A DNA stretch of 64,000 nt from assembly GCA_037176705.1 (NCBI GenBank), contig CM073886.1:124210501-124274500 (forward strand), in the 5' to 3' direction. Made by a program: the position numbers and the translations under genes. Under the pieces are notes generated by a model, which saw only the letters and a list, made by a program, of their open reading frames with translations, was not told the DNA's origin and did no database searches. Of the stretch, positions 12,378 through 24,073 are shown piece after piece. Each line of letters opens with the position of its first letter. The first letter of the stretch is position 1. The stretch is from Molossus alvarezi (lineage: Eukaryota > Chordata > Mammalia > Chiroptera > Molossidae).

Positions 12378-12465
12378 TTTTTTATTTAAAGAATTTTTTT
12401 CAATCCCAGTATACATTCAATATTGTTTTGTATTAGTGTCAGGTGTACAGCAGAGACAGCACTGT
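12378..12465 (-). mobile_element. L1 3' end fragment, antisense
   Basis: 'acattcaatattgttttgta' followed by 'ttagtgtcaggtgtacagca' is the complement of a common laurasiatherian L1 3' end. The fragment is short, so the family is not certain. Confidence 0.45.
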
Positions 12466-12469
12466 GTTT

Positions 12470-13100
12470 TAGTTCACCTTTTACGGTGTCTGTCATATTT
12501 ATCGATAAAGACTGATATTTTAAAGAAAATAAAAACAGCTCGATTTCTAATGTTCCTCTGTATTCTTCTTTCAACGTGCTGTGCCTTGCCCTGTGGCCGA
12601 TGGACGAGAAAAATGAAGGCTTTTAAGACGCAGTACTTCCTTGAATCACTTCCTCATGCTGTGGATCTTCCCTCTAGGAGTGTAAACTGAGTTCCTAGAA
12701 GATGGTCAGTATTCCCTGTCTTCTTCTCTTTGACCTTACGCTGATCTTCATTTTCTCTGAAAAGTTGCACTGACGCACATGTCCTTTTATGTGAGGAAGC
12801 TACATTAGCTACGGTAATATTCAGTGGTTGGTTGAAGTAGAAAGTTAGGCCATTTTCACATGTTTTTGGGCAATGTAGGCAGACTTGATCACTAATAAAG
12901 GCCCGATCTTCTATGGAAAGTTTGGGTATTCAGAACCAGAAAAGTTGTGTGCTTTTCAGGGATAAGTACATTTCTATTCTACTGTGTTAAGAAGCAATTC
13001 TTTCCTGACTTTCTGGTCTAACAACTGTCTGGCAGGCCGATTTGTTGTCAGTGTTTGATAAGACTGAGGTCAAATGAAAGGTATTTATGGAAATGTGTTT
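12470..13100. other. Unassigned stretch
   Basis: Unique-looking. Frames of 62 and 84 codons at 12386-12690 overlap on opposite strands and show no family. Confidence 0.4.
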
Positions 13101-13115
13101 ACAAAACACCTACCC

Positions 13116-13331
13116 CCAGCTGGCCGGTGCGGCTCAGTGGATGAGTGTTGTCCCAGGGACTGAGGGGTCCTGGTTCAATTCCCGGTCAGGGCACATGCCC
13201 CAGTTGCAGGCTCGATCCCCAGTAGGGTGTGTGCAGGAGGCAGCTGATGAATGTTTCTCTCTTACATTGATGTTTCTATCTTTCCCTTCCTCTGTCTCTA
13301 AAAAATCAATAAAAACATATATTTTTTAATA
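13116..13331 (+). mobile_element. Ves-type SINE, first unit of a pair
   Basis: Sense SINE: head 'ctggccggtgcggctcagtgg' region (A box), B-box-like 'ggttcaattcccggtcaggg', body 'gtgtgcaggaggcagctgat', CT-rich 3' part, and tail 'aaaaatcaataaaaacatat'. Immediately upstream is 'aacacctaccc' (13105-13115). The matching copy lies not after this SINE but after the next one, at 13622-13632. Confidence 0.92.
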
Positions 13332-13346
13332 AAGCAGGTCCTTTCT

Positions 13347-13618
13347 GCCCTGGCCAGTTTGGCTCAGCAGTTGGAGCGTTGGCCCATGGACCAAAGAATC
13401 TTGTGTTTAATTCCGGTCAAGGGCGAGTACCTTGGTTGCAGTTAAATCCTTAGCTCTGGTTGGGGTCCTCCAGGAGGCAACCAATCAACATGTGTCTCTC
13501 ACATTGATGTTTCTCTCTCCCTCCTACTGTATCTGAAAATCAATGGAGGAGTGTCCTCAGGTGAGGATCAAAAACATCAATCAATCAATCAATCAACCAA
13601 TCAATCAATCAATAAAAA
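13347..13618 (+). mobile_element. Ves-type SINE, second unit of a pair
   Basis: Sense SINE of the hairpin-tail kind: 'gccctggccagtttggctca', 'gtaccttggttgcagtta', tail stem-loop 'tcctcaggtgagga' (13554-13567), and a (CAAT)n A-rich end at 13574-13618. It is separated from the first unit by a 16-bp linker (13331-13346) and followed directly by 'aacacctaccc'. Confidence 0.92.
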
Positions 13619-13639
13619 TACAACACCTACCCTCTGCCC

Positions 13640-14270
13640 AGCCCTTGCAGGGTGTCCACTTTGAGCATTGGTAGGTTGTAGCCCTGCTATAATTCCATTC
13701 TGAGAGAGCCCAGAACTAAACAGGCAGCATGGGTCAAGCCCCAAATCCTAGAGTTTAAATCCATGAGCTCCAGACAGAGAAAGTCAGTGGTGAGTGTGAA
13801 GTGGATTTTTCTGCCAGTGGATAGATGTCCTCAATGAACAGGAAGTGGGGTTGTTCTCAGAAGGATTGGAGAAAAATGCACAGAGGATGTCTTTCTACTT
13901 TTTTTAATCACAGGGGAAGGATGAGTCAAGAGGTTTGCAAAACCACAAAGAATAAAATCTTGCTGGACAACAGAAACAGACACTTTGGAAATCAGGACAT
14001 GGGCATGCCGCTCCAGAAGGGATGTCAGTGAACGCTGCCCACAAAGAAGGCTCTTTGGAAGAGATACGTGGTCATTGATGCTTGTGAACGAGAAACCTCC
14101 AGAAGAGTTAGCCCTCGGAGAGAGGCCAGAAAGGTGGGAGATTCGTTATCAGAGGGTTTGAGAATTCCATCTCTAAAAGAGCTCAGTCTAAAACACAAAC
14201 AAACCTGTCTTTGTATTCTTTCTGGTTCACAATAACACATGGCATGGACGTTGGCAGAGCGTATCCACCA
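13640..14270. other. Unassigned stretch
   Basis: Frames of 68-115 codons lie on both strands with no recognised family. No repeat can be named with confidence. Confidence 0.4.
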
Positions 14271-14286
14271 AGGAATTCCAAATCTT

Positions 14287-14501
14287 TTAAAATTTTTTAT
14301 CTGTAGATAGAGTGTGAGGGAGAGAAAGAGAGAGAGACACACACACACACATTGATTGGTCGCCTCCTGCATGACCCCAGCCAGGGCCAGGGCCAGGGAC
14401 CGAACCGCAACCGAGGTACATGCCCTTGACCGAAATTGAACCGGCGACTCTGTGGTCCCTGGGCTGACACTATAACTGCTGAGCCAAATCGGCCAGGGTG
14501 A
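14287..14501 (-). mobile_element. Ves-type SINE
   Basis: Antisense SINE with 'agatagagtgtgagggagag', a short (AC)n, 'gattggtcgcctcctgcatg', triplicate 'ccaggg', 'gaggtacatgcccttgacc' and the end 'gagccaaatcggccaggg'. The target duplication is 'ttccaaatctt' at 14276-14286 and 14503-14513. Confidence 0.92.
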
Positions 14502-14514
14502 GTTCCAAATCTTA

Positions 14515-15015
14515 TCTCACAGATTCTCAAAGCATCTTAATCAAAGTAGTCTCATTATCTTGTAAATGTGACAGATAAGCCATGTGAAAGATAACCTCCA
14601 AATATTATGCATCGAGCAAAGTGAAGGAAACTCGCAAGGAGAAGGAAGACAGTCGAAAACCAGTGCAGTGACTCAGTGGATGACCCATTTTAGCAAAGCA
14701 AACATTATGGAATGGTTCCTAGGAGTTCTGATAGTCAAATGAAGTGATTTCCCATAAGGTATTCCTAAAACATAGATTTCTGCTCCTTATAACCACATCA
14801 TCACCACCACCAACCCCTCTTCACCCACTCCTGCCACTCAAATCTGATTCAATCCCTCTGTGTGTAGGAATTCGTTAACAACAGCATTTGAACAGCCATC
14901 TTCAGGAACGTTTGGTCAAGGGAACCAACCATTCAGGATCATTTCTGCCAGGGGTTTTTCATTCTGACTCTATATGGAATCACTTGGGGAGTTTTTAATA
15001 ATAGCAGTGTTAAAG
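14515..15015. other. Unassigned stretch
   Basis: No supportable feature. Confidence 0.4.
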
Positions 15016-15035
15016 GTTTCTCTCCCATAGATTCT

Positions 15036-15284
15036 TTTTTTTTTTATCCTCACCCGAGGATATTTTTCCATTTTTTGTACAGATAGAGTGGGAGGGAGAG
15101 AGAGGAAGGGAGAGAGAGAGAGAAACATCGACGTGAAGGGACACATCGAGTGGCTGCCACCCACACAACCAACCAGGGCCGGGGACAAACTGCAACCGAA
15201 GTACGTGCCCTTAGCGGGAACCAAACCCGGGTCTCTCCGGACCGCAGGCCGACGCTCTAACCACTGAGCCAAACTGGCCAGGGC
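15036..15284 (-). mobile_element. Ves-type SINE, young hairpin-tail copy
   Basis: Full-length antisense copy flanked by a perfect 15-bp direct repeat, 'tctcccatagattct' at 15021-15035 and 15285-15299. The stem-loop 'tcctcacccgagga' is at 15047-15060. Close identity with the copies at 29.55-29.79 and 30.02-30.28 kb and the unbroken duplication suggest recent insertion. Confidence 0.96.
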
Positions 15285-15328
15285 TCTCCCATAGATTCTG
15301 ATTTAACTTATCTGAAGTGTAAATTTCT

Positions 15329-15330
15329 AT

Positions 15331-15377
<47 letters not shown>

Positions 15378-15507
15378 TCAATCCTCACCCAAGGACATTT
15401 TTTTGTTCAGATAGAGTGTGAGGGAGAGAGAGGAAGAGACAGCGAGAGAAACATCGACGTGAAAGGGACACATTGAGTGGCTACCACCCGTACAACCCAA
15501 CCAGGGC
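15329..15507 (-). mobile_element. Shortened Ves-type SINE with (TTTA)n tail
   Basis: It is flanked by a perfect 17-bp repeat 'ctgaagtgtaaatttct' (15312-15328, 15508-15524). The tail is an (ATTT)n tract at about 15329-15378, then 'tcctcacccaagga' (15382-15395) and the body as far as 'ccaaccagggc', where the tRNA-like half is missing. Both 5' truncation and an internal deletion between two 'ccagggc' copies would give this end. Confidence 0.94.
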
Positions 15508-15736
15508 CTGAAGTGTAAATTTCTTAAAAGCCCTCCAGTCGATCCTAATGCATAGCCAGGATGGTGAATCACCGACTTGGCCAAATCAGAAGCCAGATTT
15601 TCCATTCTGAGACTCTCTGACCTATAGTCATTTGCCTTTTGAAATAGTGCCATCCAATTTTAAAAATTTTACATGTCATTATTTCTTCTCTTGATCAAAA
15701 ATCTTGAACTATTATAAAGCATACATTAACTTTAAA

Positions 15737-15973
15737 AATATATATATATTTTAAATTGATTTTTAGAGAGAGAGGAAAGGAGAGGGAGAGGGAGGGAGAG
15801 GGAGAGGGAGAGAGGAACATCAATGAGAGAGAAGCATCGATCTGTTGCCTCCTTCACGTTCCCTCCTGGGGATGGACTGGCAACCTGGGCATGTGCCCTG
15901 ACTGGGAATAGAACTGGTAGCCTTTTGGTGCACAGGACAACACCCAGTCAACCGAACCACACCGGCCAGGGCA
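15737..15973 (-). mobile_element. Ves-type SINE, classic body
   Basis: Antisense SINE with tail '(TA)n ttttaaattgatttttag', a long GA-rich run, 'ctgttgcctccttcacgttc', 'gggcatgtgccctgactggg' and the end 'accacaccggccagggc'. The target duplication is 'gcatacattaacttta' at about 15719-15734, repeated with one change at 15974-15989. Confidence 0.94.
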
Positions 15974-15989
15974 GCACACATTAACTTTT

Positions 15990-17145
15990 AACATTAAAAT
16001 TAATTTTGTTTCCATGACTGTTGACCTTCCTTAGGATGTTTCTTGGTTTCAGTAACAGGAACATAGGGAGAGAGTCTGTGACACATAAGACCTATTCCCC
16101 CAAAGGTATTAATTTTTCTTGCAAGTTTCCGATGTTTTTGTAGGAGGGTATATCTGTCAACAGATAGAGACAGTGTAGCAGCCGCTTTAGAGCAGATGGG
16201 AGATCCCTGAACTGAAAAGGCCCGCCAGAAGCTCAAAGGCTGAGCAGGGATACCTCAGCTGTCCTCAGAGAGAAGGCAGCAGAAGACATTTAGAAGCCAC
16301 AGTACGATTCCTCCGGGAGCCATCCTGCTCCTCCAAGCCAGGCTCTGCTGCTGACTCATCAGACTAAAATTTGCTACACAGCCCTGTAGACTATTCAGAC
16401 ACCACATCCCGATTAAGTCTGTATTAAAATTTAATTTCTAATTTAATCTGCAATTAAAGCATTTGCATTTTCTGTATTGCATCTGAGTCCTTGAGAGCCT
16501 GCGTACCACCAATGTCACGGCTCCCTAATCTCTTGTCGCTCTATTTAACTCATCAGGATTCGTGTGGATAACCTGAGTAGTATAACCCCTGCCTGTACCA
16601 CTGGCTAATAGACCAAGACTCAATATAGTCAAATGGACATTTTGGATTGTCCCTAGATGGTTATGCCGTTCTCTTCACATGCTTTTTACTTGACTTGTCT
16701 GGGTCATGGTAACGACTGGATGGAAACGTGAAAATATTAGTCTTTATAAAGTCTTTCGGGTAAGAGTTCTTGGACACAACTATTTGTAGGTACAAGAGGG
16801 AATTCTTGTCAAAAGCTTGTAGAACACGTTGTGAATGAAGTAGTGAGAATAGACTTCTTTTGGCAAACAAAACCTCCACTAGTGTTTTAGGAAAGAGTGG
16901 GTGCAGGGAGGGAAGACGGTATCTAACCATCCCAAAATAGCTGGGTTAGTACTACAGGAACAAGATAAGAGAGGCCAATTAATCACATTTCCTTATTTGT
17001 CATTGTACCAAAATTATCCAGTAAATTGCAATGTCATTTTGTGTTGGTTTTGAGAGTTCTTAAATTAATCAAGTCACTGAAACTGGAGTAGAAAAAAAAA
17101 TTACTTCAATGAAAGCACAAATCTTCATAACAGTGACTGATTAGG
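15990..17145. other. Unassigned stretch
   Basis: No recognisable repeat or gene. Minus-strand frames of 78 (16000-16236) and 89 codons (16661-16930) show no domain. Confidence 0.4.
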
Positions 17146-17148
17146 GTT

Positions 17149-17382
17149 GCTCCTTCCTTCCTTCCTTCCTTCCTTCCTTCCTTCCTTCCTTCCTTCCTTC
17201 CTTCCTTCCTTCCTTCCTTCCTTCCTTCCTTCCTATCTCTCTTTCTCCTCCCCTCCCCTCCCCTCCCCTCCCCTCCCCTCCCCTCCCCTCCCCTCCCCTC
17301 CCCTCCCCTCCCCTCCCCTCCCCTCCCCTCCCCTCCCCTCCCCTCCCCTCTCCTCTCCTCTCCTCTCCTCTCCTCTCCTCTC
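17149..17382. repeat. Polypyrimidine tract: (CCTT)n-(CCCCT)n-(CTCTC)n
   Basis: Three microsatellites are fused into one strand-pure tract. About 20 CCTT units run to 17234, a short 'atctctctttct' bridge follows, then about 20 CCCCT units (17248-17350), then about six TCCTC units to 17382. The minus strand is purine only with repeated GGGG runs. Frames of 70-139 codons through it (Pro/Ser/Leu on plus, Arg/Gly/Glu on minus) are by-products. Confidence 0.98.
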
Positions 17383-17549
17383 GCAACAAACCCAACACGG
17401 TTCCATCAGGCTGTCTGGTTTACTCCAGGGGTGCAGAGCTGACAATCAAACCAAGTCTTGGCCATTTCAGTCTACTTCAGCCTTCTTTGCCATTTGCATA
17501 CACATGCACACTTGCTTTGGATCTTTTTGGCCTACAATTAGTAGGCTCT

Positions 17550-17630
17550 TGGCTTTCACTTATTAATATATTCACTCAACATATATGTATTAATCATCTA
17601 TCTTATGCCACGCACCACTCTGATTTATCA
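17550..17630 (-). mobile_element. L2 3' end, antisense, short
   Basis: 'cactcaacatatatgtatta' and 'atcttatgccacgcaccac' resemble the antisense L2 terminus. Weak. Confidence 0.35.
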
Positions 17631-17709
17631 CCTTGGCTCATGTCACCTCATATCATAGACAATAGTGACACCTCCAGCTTCCGTTCTGTTTCTCTATTTG
17701 CCTATGACA

Positions 17710-17980
17710 CGAAAAATAACAATAACTAACACTATATAGCATTTACCTTGTACAAGGCACTGTTCCAAGTGCTGTATATATGTTAACTTTTGATCCTCAT
17801 GAGAACTCATGAAGAAGGATTCATTTTTATCTCCATTTTTTAGAAGAGAAAACTGAGGTATGATTTAGATGTTAACTAATTACTTTTTCTGAGGATAGCA
17901 CAGCTAGTAAATGGTAGGACTTGGGTTTTGAACCTGGGTAGTCTGGCACCAAAGGCTGTATTCTTAATCACTCTGGAATC
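17710..17980 (-). mobile_element. MIR SINE, antisense
   Basis: Long MIR copy: 'caaggcactgttccaagtgc', 'gaagagaaaactgaggtatg', 'gcacagctagtaaatggtag', 'tttgaacctgggtagtctgg', 'ttcttaatcactctgg' (head complement). Confidence 0.85.
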
Positions 17981-17984
17981 TCTG

Positions 17985-19010
17985 GTTATGTCTCTAATCT
18001 CCTCATTAGTGGGCAGATCTCTGGACTTTGCTTTGACCTAGCCCTCAGTGAACTTGCTGCCCCCTGACTTATTCCGTTCTCAAGCTGAACTCAGAAAGAA
18101 CATGTAAAACTGAAGGCCTACCCATTGCATACTTTTAGCCTTAATTACAAAGACAGTTCCTATAGACATAGTGAATGTTTTTCAAAGCTGGTAGACTTTT
18201 GCCCCCCAATAATGTTAATTAGAACATTTGTTTTTCTCCAAATGGAGGCTGTGTTTTCTTTATTGTAAAGATATCATATGTTCTCATCCCAATTAATTCT
18301 AAGACTATTTGTTTCTCTAGTGTCAAGTGTTTTTAAAATAGGAGGTCTTTCTGTGTACTTGATTTTTCTTGGCTAATGTTTAGCATAATCATTTACACAT
18401 TAAAAGAGGTGAGAGCTTTAATTCAAGGTCAGAGCTCTTGGGTACACATTACAGTTAGCCTTCTTTGTGGCAGAAGTCACGTCGTTCAGCTCATAATCCA
18501 ACGATGGCAAGTGGGTCCCTATTCGGTGGCATAGCAGCCATTGGTCATCATCACTCCTTTCTTTTCTGACACTTTCTTAATGTTCCACAGACTTTCTCTT
18601 AGATTCACCAAGATTCCTCATCTTCCATTCACAAAATTATATTGATTCAGACTCTGTTCTCTCTTTTGACTTGAGAGATCTACTGGGATATGAATGAATA
18701 ATTGAAAAATTCTAAGTAGAAAATAAATTAAATGGAAAGAAATCTTTTCCAATTACAGCAACAGATAATTCCACAATATTCAGAGTATGGTCACATAAGC
18801 CATTTATAAAGAGAAGGAAAGCAAAGACTTTAGACTTAATAAGGGCAACAAGGATATTTTGCAGTGCGTGTTTTGGTTGTAGAACACCTTGAAGACCATG
18901 TGATCCCTGAGGCCTTGTTGGAAAAATAATAGGATGGGAGAAGCTAGGGTTCCTCCACATCACACATCTCCCCATTGCATACTCCTAGTTTTGACATGCC
19001 ATGAGTTGCC
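17985..19010. other. Unassigned stretch
   Basis: Unique-looking; no supported gene. A minus-strand frame of 87 codons at 18712-18975 has no family. Confidence 0.4.
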
Positions 19011-19020
19011 AGGGAAATCA

Positions 19021-19043
19021 CACACCACCACCACCACCACCAC
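19021..19043. repeat. (CAC)n microsatellite
   Basis: Seven consecutive CAC units. Another simple tract, an A-run, lies at 19278-19294. Confidence 0.9.
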
Positions 19044-19619
19044 ATACGTGTACCTCGACTGTTTTCTCTCTCTTTGTCTTTACCTCCTTCCCTTTCCAAA
19101 ACAGGCAGAGAAATAGGCATTCAATTTCAAATAGCAGAAAAGACATCTCTTGATGTGCAAAGTTGACAAAATGCCTTTACTTGGAAATAAGTTGTGGTCT
19201 AGACAGGAAGTCAGGAGGTGACACTGTGGTCCAACTTCAGTTCATTACTTAGAGACATAAGTTGAATAATTCAAATTAAAAAAAAAAAAAAAAAGTCACC
19301 CCGAGAGCTGAGTCATCCAGTTTGTATGTCTCATTGATTTAATTAACTAGACCAAAGCCAAATCCCCATGTTTCCATGCTGGGGCTGTCTGTTGTGTGGT
19401 GTGCATTGTGAAAGCACTTTGTGGTCCTGGCAGAAAGGTGCCTTGTGATACTATCCGCAGTTTTTCTCCTTCTAACTTGTCATGATAATAACTTTGCTTT
19501 GTGCAGTCAACACTTAGAAATTCAGGATAATGTGAAACACTGTAAGCGTATGACCAATTTTTTTCCCCAATAATGCTGATTTGAACTATTTTGTCTTGCT
19601 ATCCCCATACACCACTGTC

Positions 19620-19825
19620 TTTTAGTGGGCTGAAGTCTGAATCACAGCTCTGTCCCCTGTTAGGCTGTGTGAACATAGGTAAAATGTTTTACTCTTTGAA
19701 GGCTCAATTTTTATTTTTTTTAATATGTTCTCCTTCTTACAGTTTAAGTGAGGATAAAATGATATATGCAAACCTATAACACAATGGCTGATATCTATAA
19801 AATACTCATAAATATTAGCCATTAT
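19620..19825 (+). mobile_element. MIR SINE, sense
   Basis: 'gaatcacagctctgtcccct', 'aggctgtgtgaacataggta', 'gtgaggataaaatgatatatg', 'tactcataaatattagcc' follow MIR order. The copy is interrupted by a T-rich insert near 19710. Confidence 0.65.
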
Positions 19826-19829
19826 CATT

Positions 19830-20400
19830 AAATTCAAATATTTTTGTCTCATACCACTTATTCTAGGATGCCTTTCATATCCAGGAACTTCCCCCCAATT
19901 ACCTGTGAAATTCAATATATTTTATTTGTAAAATATAACGACTCTATTAAAGAGAACAGCGAGTATATTAAATAGATAATCTCCATGTTGGATTTAAGTG
20001 AATATTTGGAACTTTCTCCTCCTTAGTTAAAAAGAAATGAGTAAGTAAAAATGGACTTATTTGAAATTTACTTTAATTCCTTCTCTTTCTATTTGTATTT
20101 TACAAAATTGCTAAGTGAAATAGTGTAGGGAAAGAGAAAAAAGGGAGAAAATGACATAAATAGCAAATTGAATAATTGTTTCCTACTTAAATAAGACAGA
20201 ATATGTCTTCCAAAGTGTTACAATAAATCCCTATTTGTCCTAAATATAACCTTGTGACTTGGTGAAAGGGGAGCACGGTTAGCTAACTGTATAGAAGCCA
20301 AAGCGAATATGGAAGCGAGAGGGTGAATTCCCAGAAAACTCTGGCTCACTGGCTCATTGTTTGCTAATGCTGCTTCCTCCAATCACTGCATCATGCTGTC
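19830..20400. other. Unassigned AT-rich stretch
   Basis: No supported feature. Confidence 0.4.
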
Positions 20401-20404
20401 TGTG

Positions 20405-21190
20405 GGCTGATTCATTCATTTATCTCTATTGAGCAAATATCTATTGAGCATCTGCTATGAGTTAAGCATCGTTCTAGATGTTGGGGATACAGAATCAAGC
20501 AAAACAAACCCAAATTCCTGCCTTCCTTGAACTGACAAAACACAGAATTAAACTGCATATTGTGTTATATGGTGACACACACTGTAGAGCAAATGAAAGC
20601 AGGCAGGCAGGATGGGGACAGGGTTACAATTTTAATGAGAGTGGTGATCAGCAAGGTGTTTGCTGATAAGGTGACACTGGAGACAAGACTTGAAGAAGGT
20701 CTGAGAGACAGCCATGAGGGAATCTGGGGGATTGGTATCACAGGTAGGAGGAATAGCCTGTGCAAAGACTCTTAGCAGGAGAATACATGCAAAGTGAAGA
20801 ACAAGGAGACCAGGGCTGGGCATAGAAGCAGGGGGCGTGTCCAGGTTTTGCAGGCCATTCTGATGATTTGGGCTTTGGGATTAACTTGCGAGGGTAGTCA
20901 GAGTTTTCTGAACAGAAGGATGGAGTGATCCAATTTAAGTTTTATAGGGATCACTCTGTGCTGTGTGGACACTAGACAATAGGGATCAGGGCTAGCAGGA
21001 AACCAGCTAGGAAGCTATGATAATAACCGGCACAGCCTGGGGCAGAGGAGGTGGTGAGAAGTGGTCATTACTGAAGCAAAAGTCAACAGACTTGGCTGAA
21101 CATTCTGCATGAGGTTTGCGAGAGAAAGTGAAGAGCTCAGAATGAGTCCAGGGTTTTTGGCCTGAGAAACTGGAAGGGTTGACTGGACAC
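20405..21190 (-). mobile_element. L2 LINE, antisense, about 0.8 kb
   Basis: It starts as the complement of the L2 3' end ('attgagcatctgctatgagt', 'gttggggatacagaatcaag'). It continues with 'gaagaaggtctgagagacag', 'tgcaaagactcttagcagg', 'aggccattctgatgatttgg', 'atcactctgtgctgtgtgg', 'gaggtggtgagaagtggtca' and 'tttttggcctgagaaactgg', a consistent L2 series. Frames of 62-71 codons inside are chance readings of the repeat. Confidence 0.8.
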
Positions 21191-21194
21191 CATT

Positions 21195-24055
21195 ATGTGG
21201 TTATCTGAAAAAACGCAATGTCTCGTTTCCAGAAATAAAGCTGTAAATCCAATCAATGCTAAAATCATCTTACGTACAACGTACCTGTTTGAAATGTGTA
21301 AATTTAATTTAAACAGGGACTGAGATGACATCTACCATTGATTTTTCTGGAAATAAGATTGTCTAAAGAAATAAATCATAAAAAAGAGACTCCAGAACAG
21401 AACCTTTGAACAGGAGCATGTATCAAAAATGTCCAAAGGGGTTAAGCAAGCACCCTTTCCAGGCAAAGACAATGAACAGGGCGGGTCCCAGGTTAGGGTA
21501 TTAAAAAAAAAATCTCCCTAGATGATTTTAATGCACAGGTTTGTATATTATAAACCACACACTGGTTATGTTTTTTTGCATTCCTTACAGTGTTCCTTCA
21601 AGATATCTATTAGCTGTTTGGAATTACAGTGCTCAGAGGAACTTCGGAATTATCTCGTCCCATAAACAGACTGAATAGTGTATGCTTAATTTGACAGTTG
21701 GACAAATCTTTACTGGGGCTGTGCGTGGAGAAACATTCTGAGGCTGCTTCTGGGGCTAGCAGAAAGCACACTGACAGATTGGCAAACTGGCCCCGGAGAG
21801 GGACACTAACTGCACATACTACGTATCTGCCAAAGTCTTTTAGTCCCAACCTCTCATTTCAGGGAACGTTGCCCAGGGCCCCACAGACAGTCCACAGTTC
21901 TAGTATTTGTTCCTTCCAGCCCCCCACAGGGGCGGCCACCCTGTAACCCTAGAAGATAAACACCCCGAGACAGACATGCACACATATTTCTATGTACGAT
22001 AAGAACTTGCATGTTAAAACCTAATAGCCTGAAACCCAGACTTTTCACTAATCTCGGCAGATCTGAATTACGAGCTTTTACTGTGTCCGTGGGGCCTTCT
22101 TGTTGTTTTTATTTGTTTCTTCCTTGCATTTTGTTTTATTTGAAAAGATTGTATGATTTGGCGTGAAGTGGCAACAATGAAATCAAAACTGGATTTTATA
22201 GACTGCAGTGGAGTAGATTTACAGCTAGCATGCTGATCCACAGAAAGCACAAAACCCCAACCAGGCACAGAGAAATGCTTCTGCCTCCAGGGCTGTGGAA
22301 TGTGAAGGAAAGGCCTGCACTCAGGATTTTCAGGGGTCCTGTGAAATTCCCAGCATCTCCGCGGAAGCCCGACTGCACCCCTCAGAAGAAGCAAGTGCTC
22401 ACCCTCCGCCCAGCCCACCGCCTACCCCTCCGTGGCAAGGTTATGGATCAGACTTTTATTGAGGCTCTGTCTCCTGACCCCCGAAATAAAGAGACTCCTT
22501 CTCTTTTTCTTCTTGACCTCTCTCCTGGCCATGCCTTCATTCCATCTTCCCGAATGTATTTCTTGGGGTTCTTTTCGTTTTCGCGCATCTCAATTCACAG
22601 ATGCGCAAACTGCCTTTTGGAAGCACAGCTCAGTTCTGCACCCACGCGAGGAAAGGTTCCTTAACTTCGGTCCAACCCAGGGAAGCTCACCCGAAAGGCT
22701 GCCCGACGAGCTTTCCTGGGCTCGCACCCCGAATCCTGACTGTCAGCAGAGCCGAAGAGAAACTCCTCTGAAGACACTTAACTCCTTTGACTGACATGTG
22801 AAACCCCAACATGAAAGGCAACTGAAATGGGACAGGAAACCGTGGTGGCCAGGGCCAAGTTTAACCTGGGTCCAGGGAGAAGATCCTCCGAGGGTAAGGA
22901 GCAGGAGTGAGAGGTGCTGGAGCGCCCCGAGAAACGTCAATGACTGAACTGCAGAGATTGGGCAGGAAGATGGCCCGGATGGTGACATTCACGCCAGTTT
23001 GTAACCGTCACACCAGGCCCTTGATGACACCGCGGTCTCAAGTCACATTGTTGAAGGTCAGCAATTAAGGACTCTGGCCTTTTGTTAACAATTTACACTC
23101 AGTCATTGCCACAGTGAAGGAGTAACTTTGCACGCTGATTATTCCTCCAGAGCAGGCCGGGCCCTGGAGGAGCAGAACACCCGCAGAGGCAGAGGAGACA
23201 CCTTGATCTCTTCGTCTCTGTTTCCAAGGGGGCAATCACTGGGTGAAATAAAAGCATTTTTCCGACTGCTGCACACTCAGGTGCCCTATGTGTAGGATAC
23301 AGGTCCAATACGGGTGGCTTTACTGGCTTCCAGATGCTCTGCATGGCAGGTGATAGCACCAGTGTACCCCCAAGTGACAGTGTGCGGAGGGGGAGCAGAA
23401 AGGGCAGAATATCTCCCTTCGCAGGCCTCTCCCACCCCCGCCTCTACCCCAACCTCCTGCCACCTGGCATAGAAGGTCTGTGGTACTTCAGGAACAGGCT
23501 GCAGGAGAGGGAGTGGAGACACGGAGCCCTAGTTTCAGGGTGACTTCGTGTCTAGGACAATGATCTCTGCGCATTTCCTTCTCTTTGTGAGTCTGCAGCA
23601 GAACATAATTTTCTGATGGTCCGTCCTCAAACATGGAAAACACTCACGAGAATGTCACACATTAAGCTTGAACAAAGAGGTTCGCTGGTGAAGGGCCACA
23701 GCTGACTTTGGGATGCCCCCGAGGAGGAGGAACGGAGGCATTCAAATGGGACAATGAGAAGCACACCGCAGTTGTAAGTCTGGATTTAGGGTGAGAAAGA
23801 AAGTGTTCCTATAACTTTGGAACGGATACTAGGAAAGGTGGACATTTAAAACTGCAGACATCGGAAGCCAAGTTTTCGTTGCTACTTCTCCCCTCTTTCT
23901 GTCCCTCCATATTTTCACCACCTTCACGTGCTGGGTCACCAGCCGTCTGCACAAAAGGGTGAAGTCACCCTCACGTCCGGATGTTTGGAGATGGATGGCC
24001 TCTGCGTTTATTTTTTCCGAGCAGTTCACATTTTTAAATTTAATAGGCAATCCTG
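21195..24055. other. Unassigned stretch with a CpG-rich patch
   Basis: This is one of the longest stretches without a named repeat. The patch at about 22570-22760 holds roughly 14 CpGs ('ttttcgcgcatct', 'cacgcgagg', 'gcccgacgagc'). Frames of up to 144 codons (22230-22664 plus, 22068-22418 minus, 22432-22794 plus) overlap in several phases, show no recognised domain and have no visible exon structure. Conserved non-coding sequence or an exon cannot be excluded by eye. Confidence 0.35.
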
Positions 24056-24073
24056 GTAAGAATAAAATAAACT

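Noticed and set aside
17141..17566. Pro/Ser/Leu-rich and Arg/Gly/Glu-rich frames
   Set aside because: They are direct translations of the polypyrimidine microsatellite.
22068..22794. Overlapping 116-144-codon frames
   Set aside because: Three phases on two strands are open in the same CpG-richer patch and none resembles a known protein.
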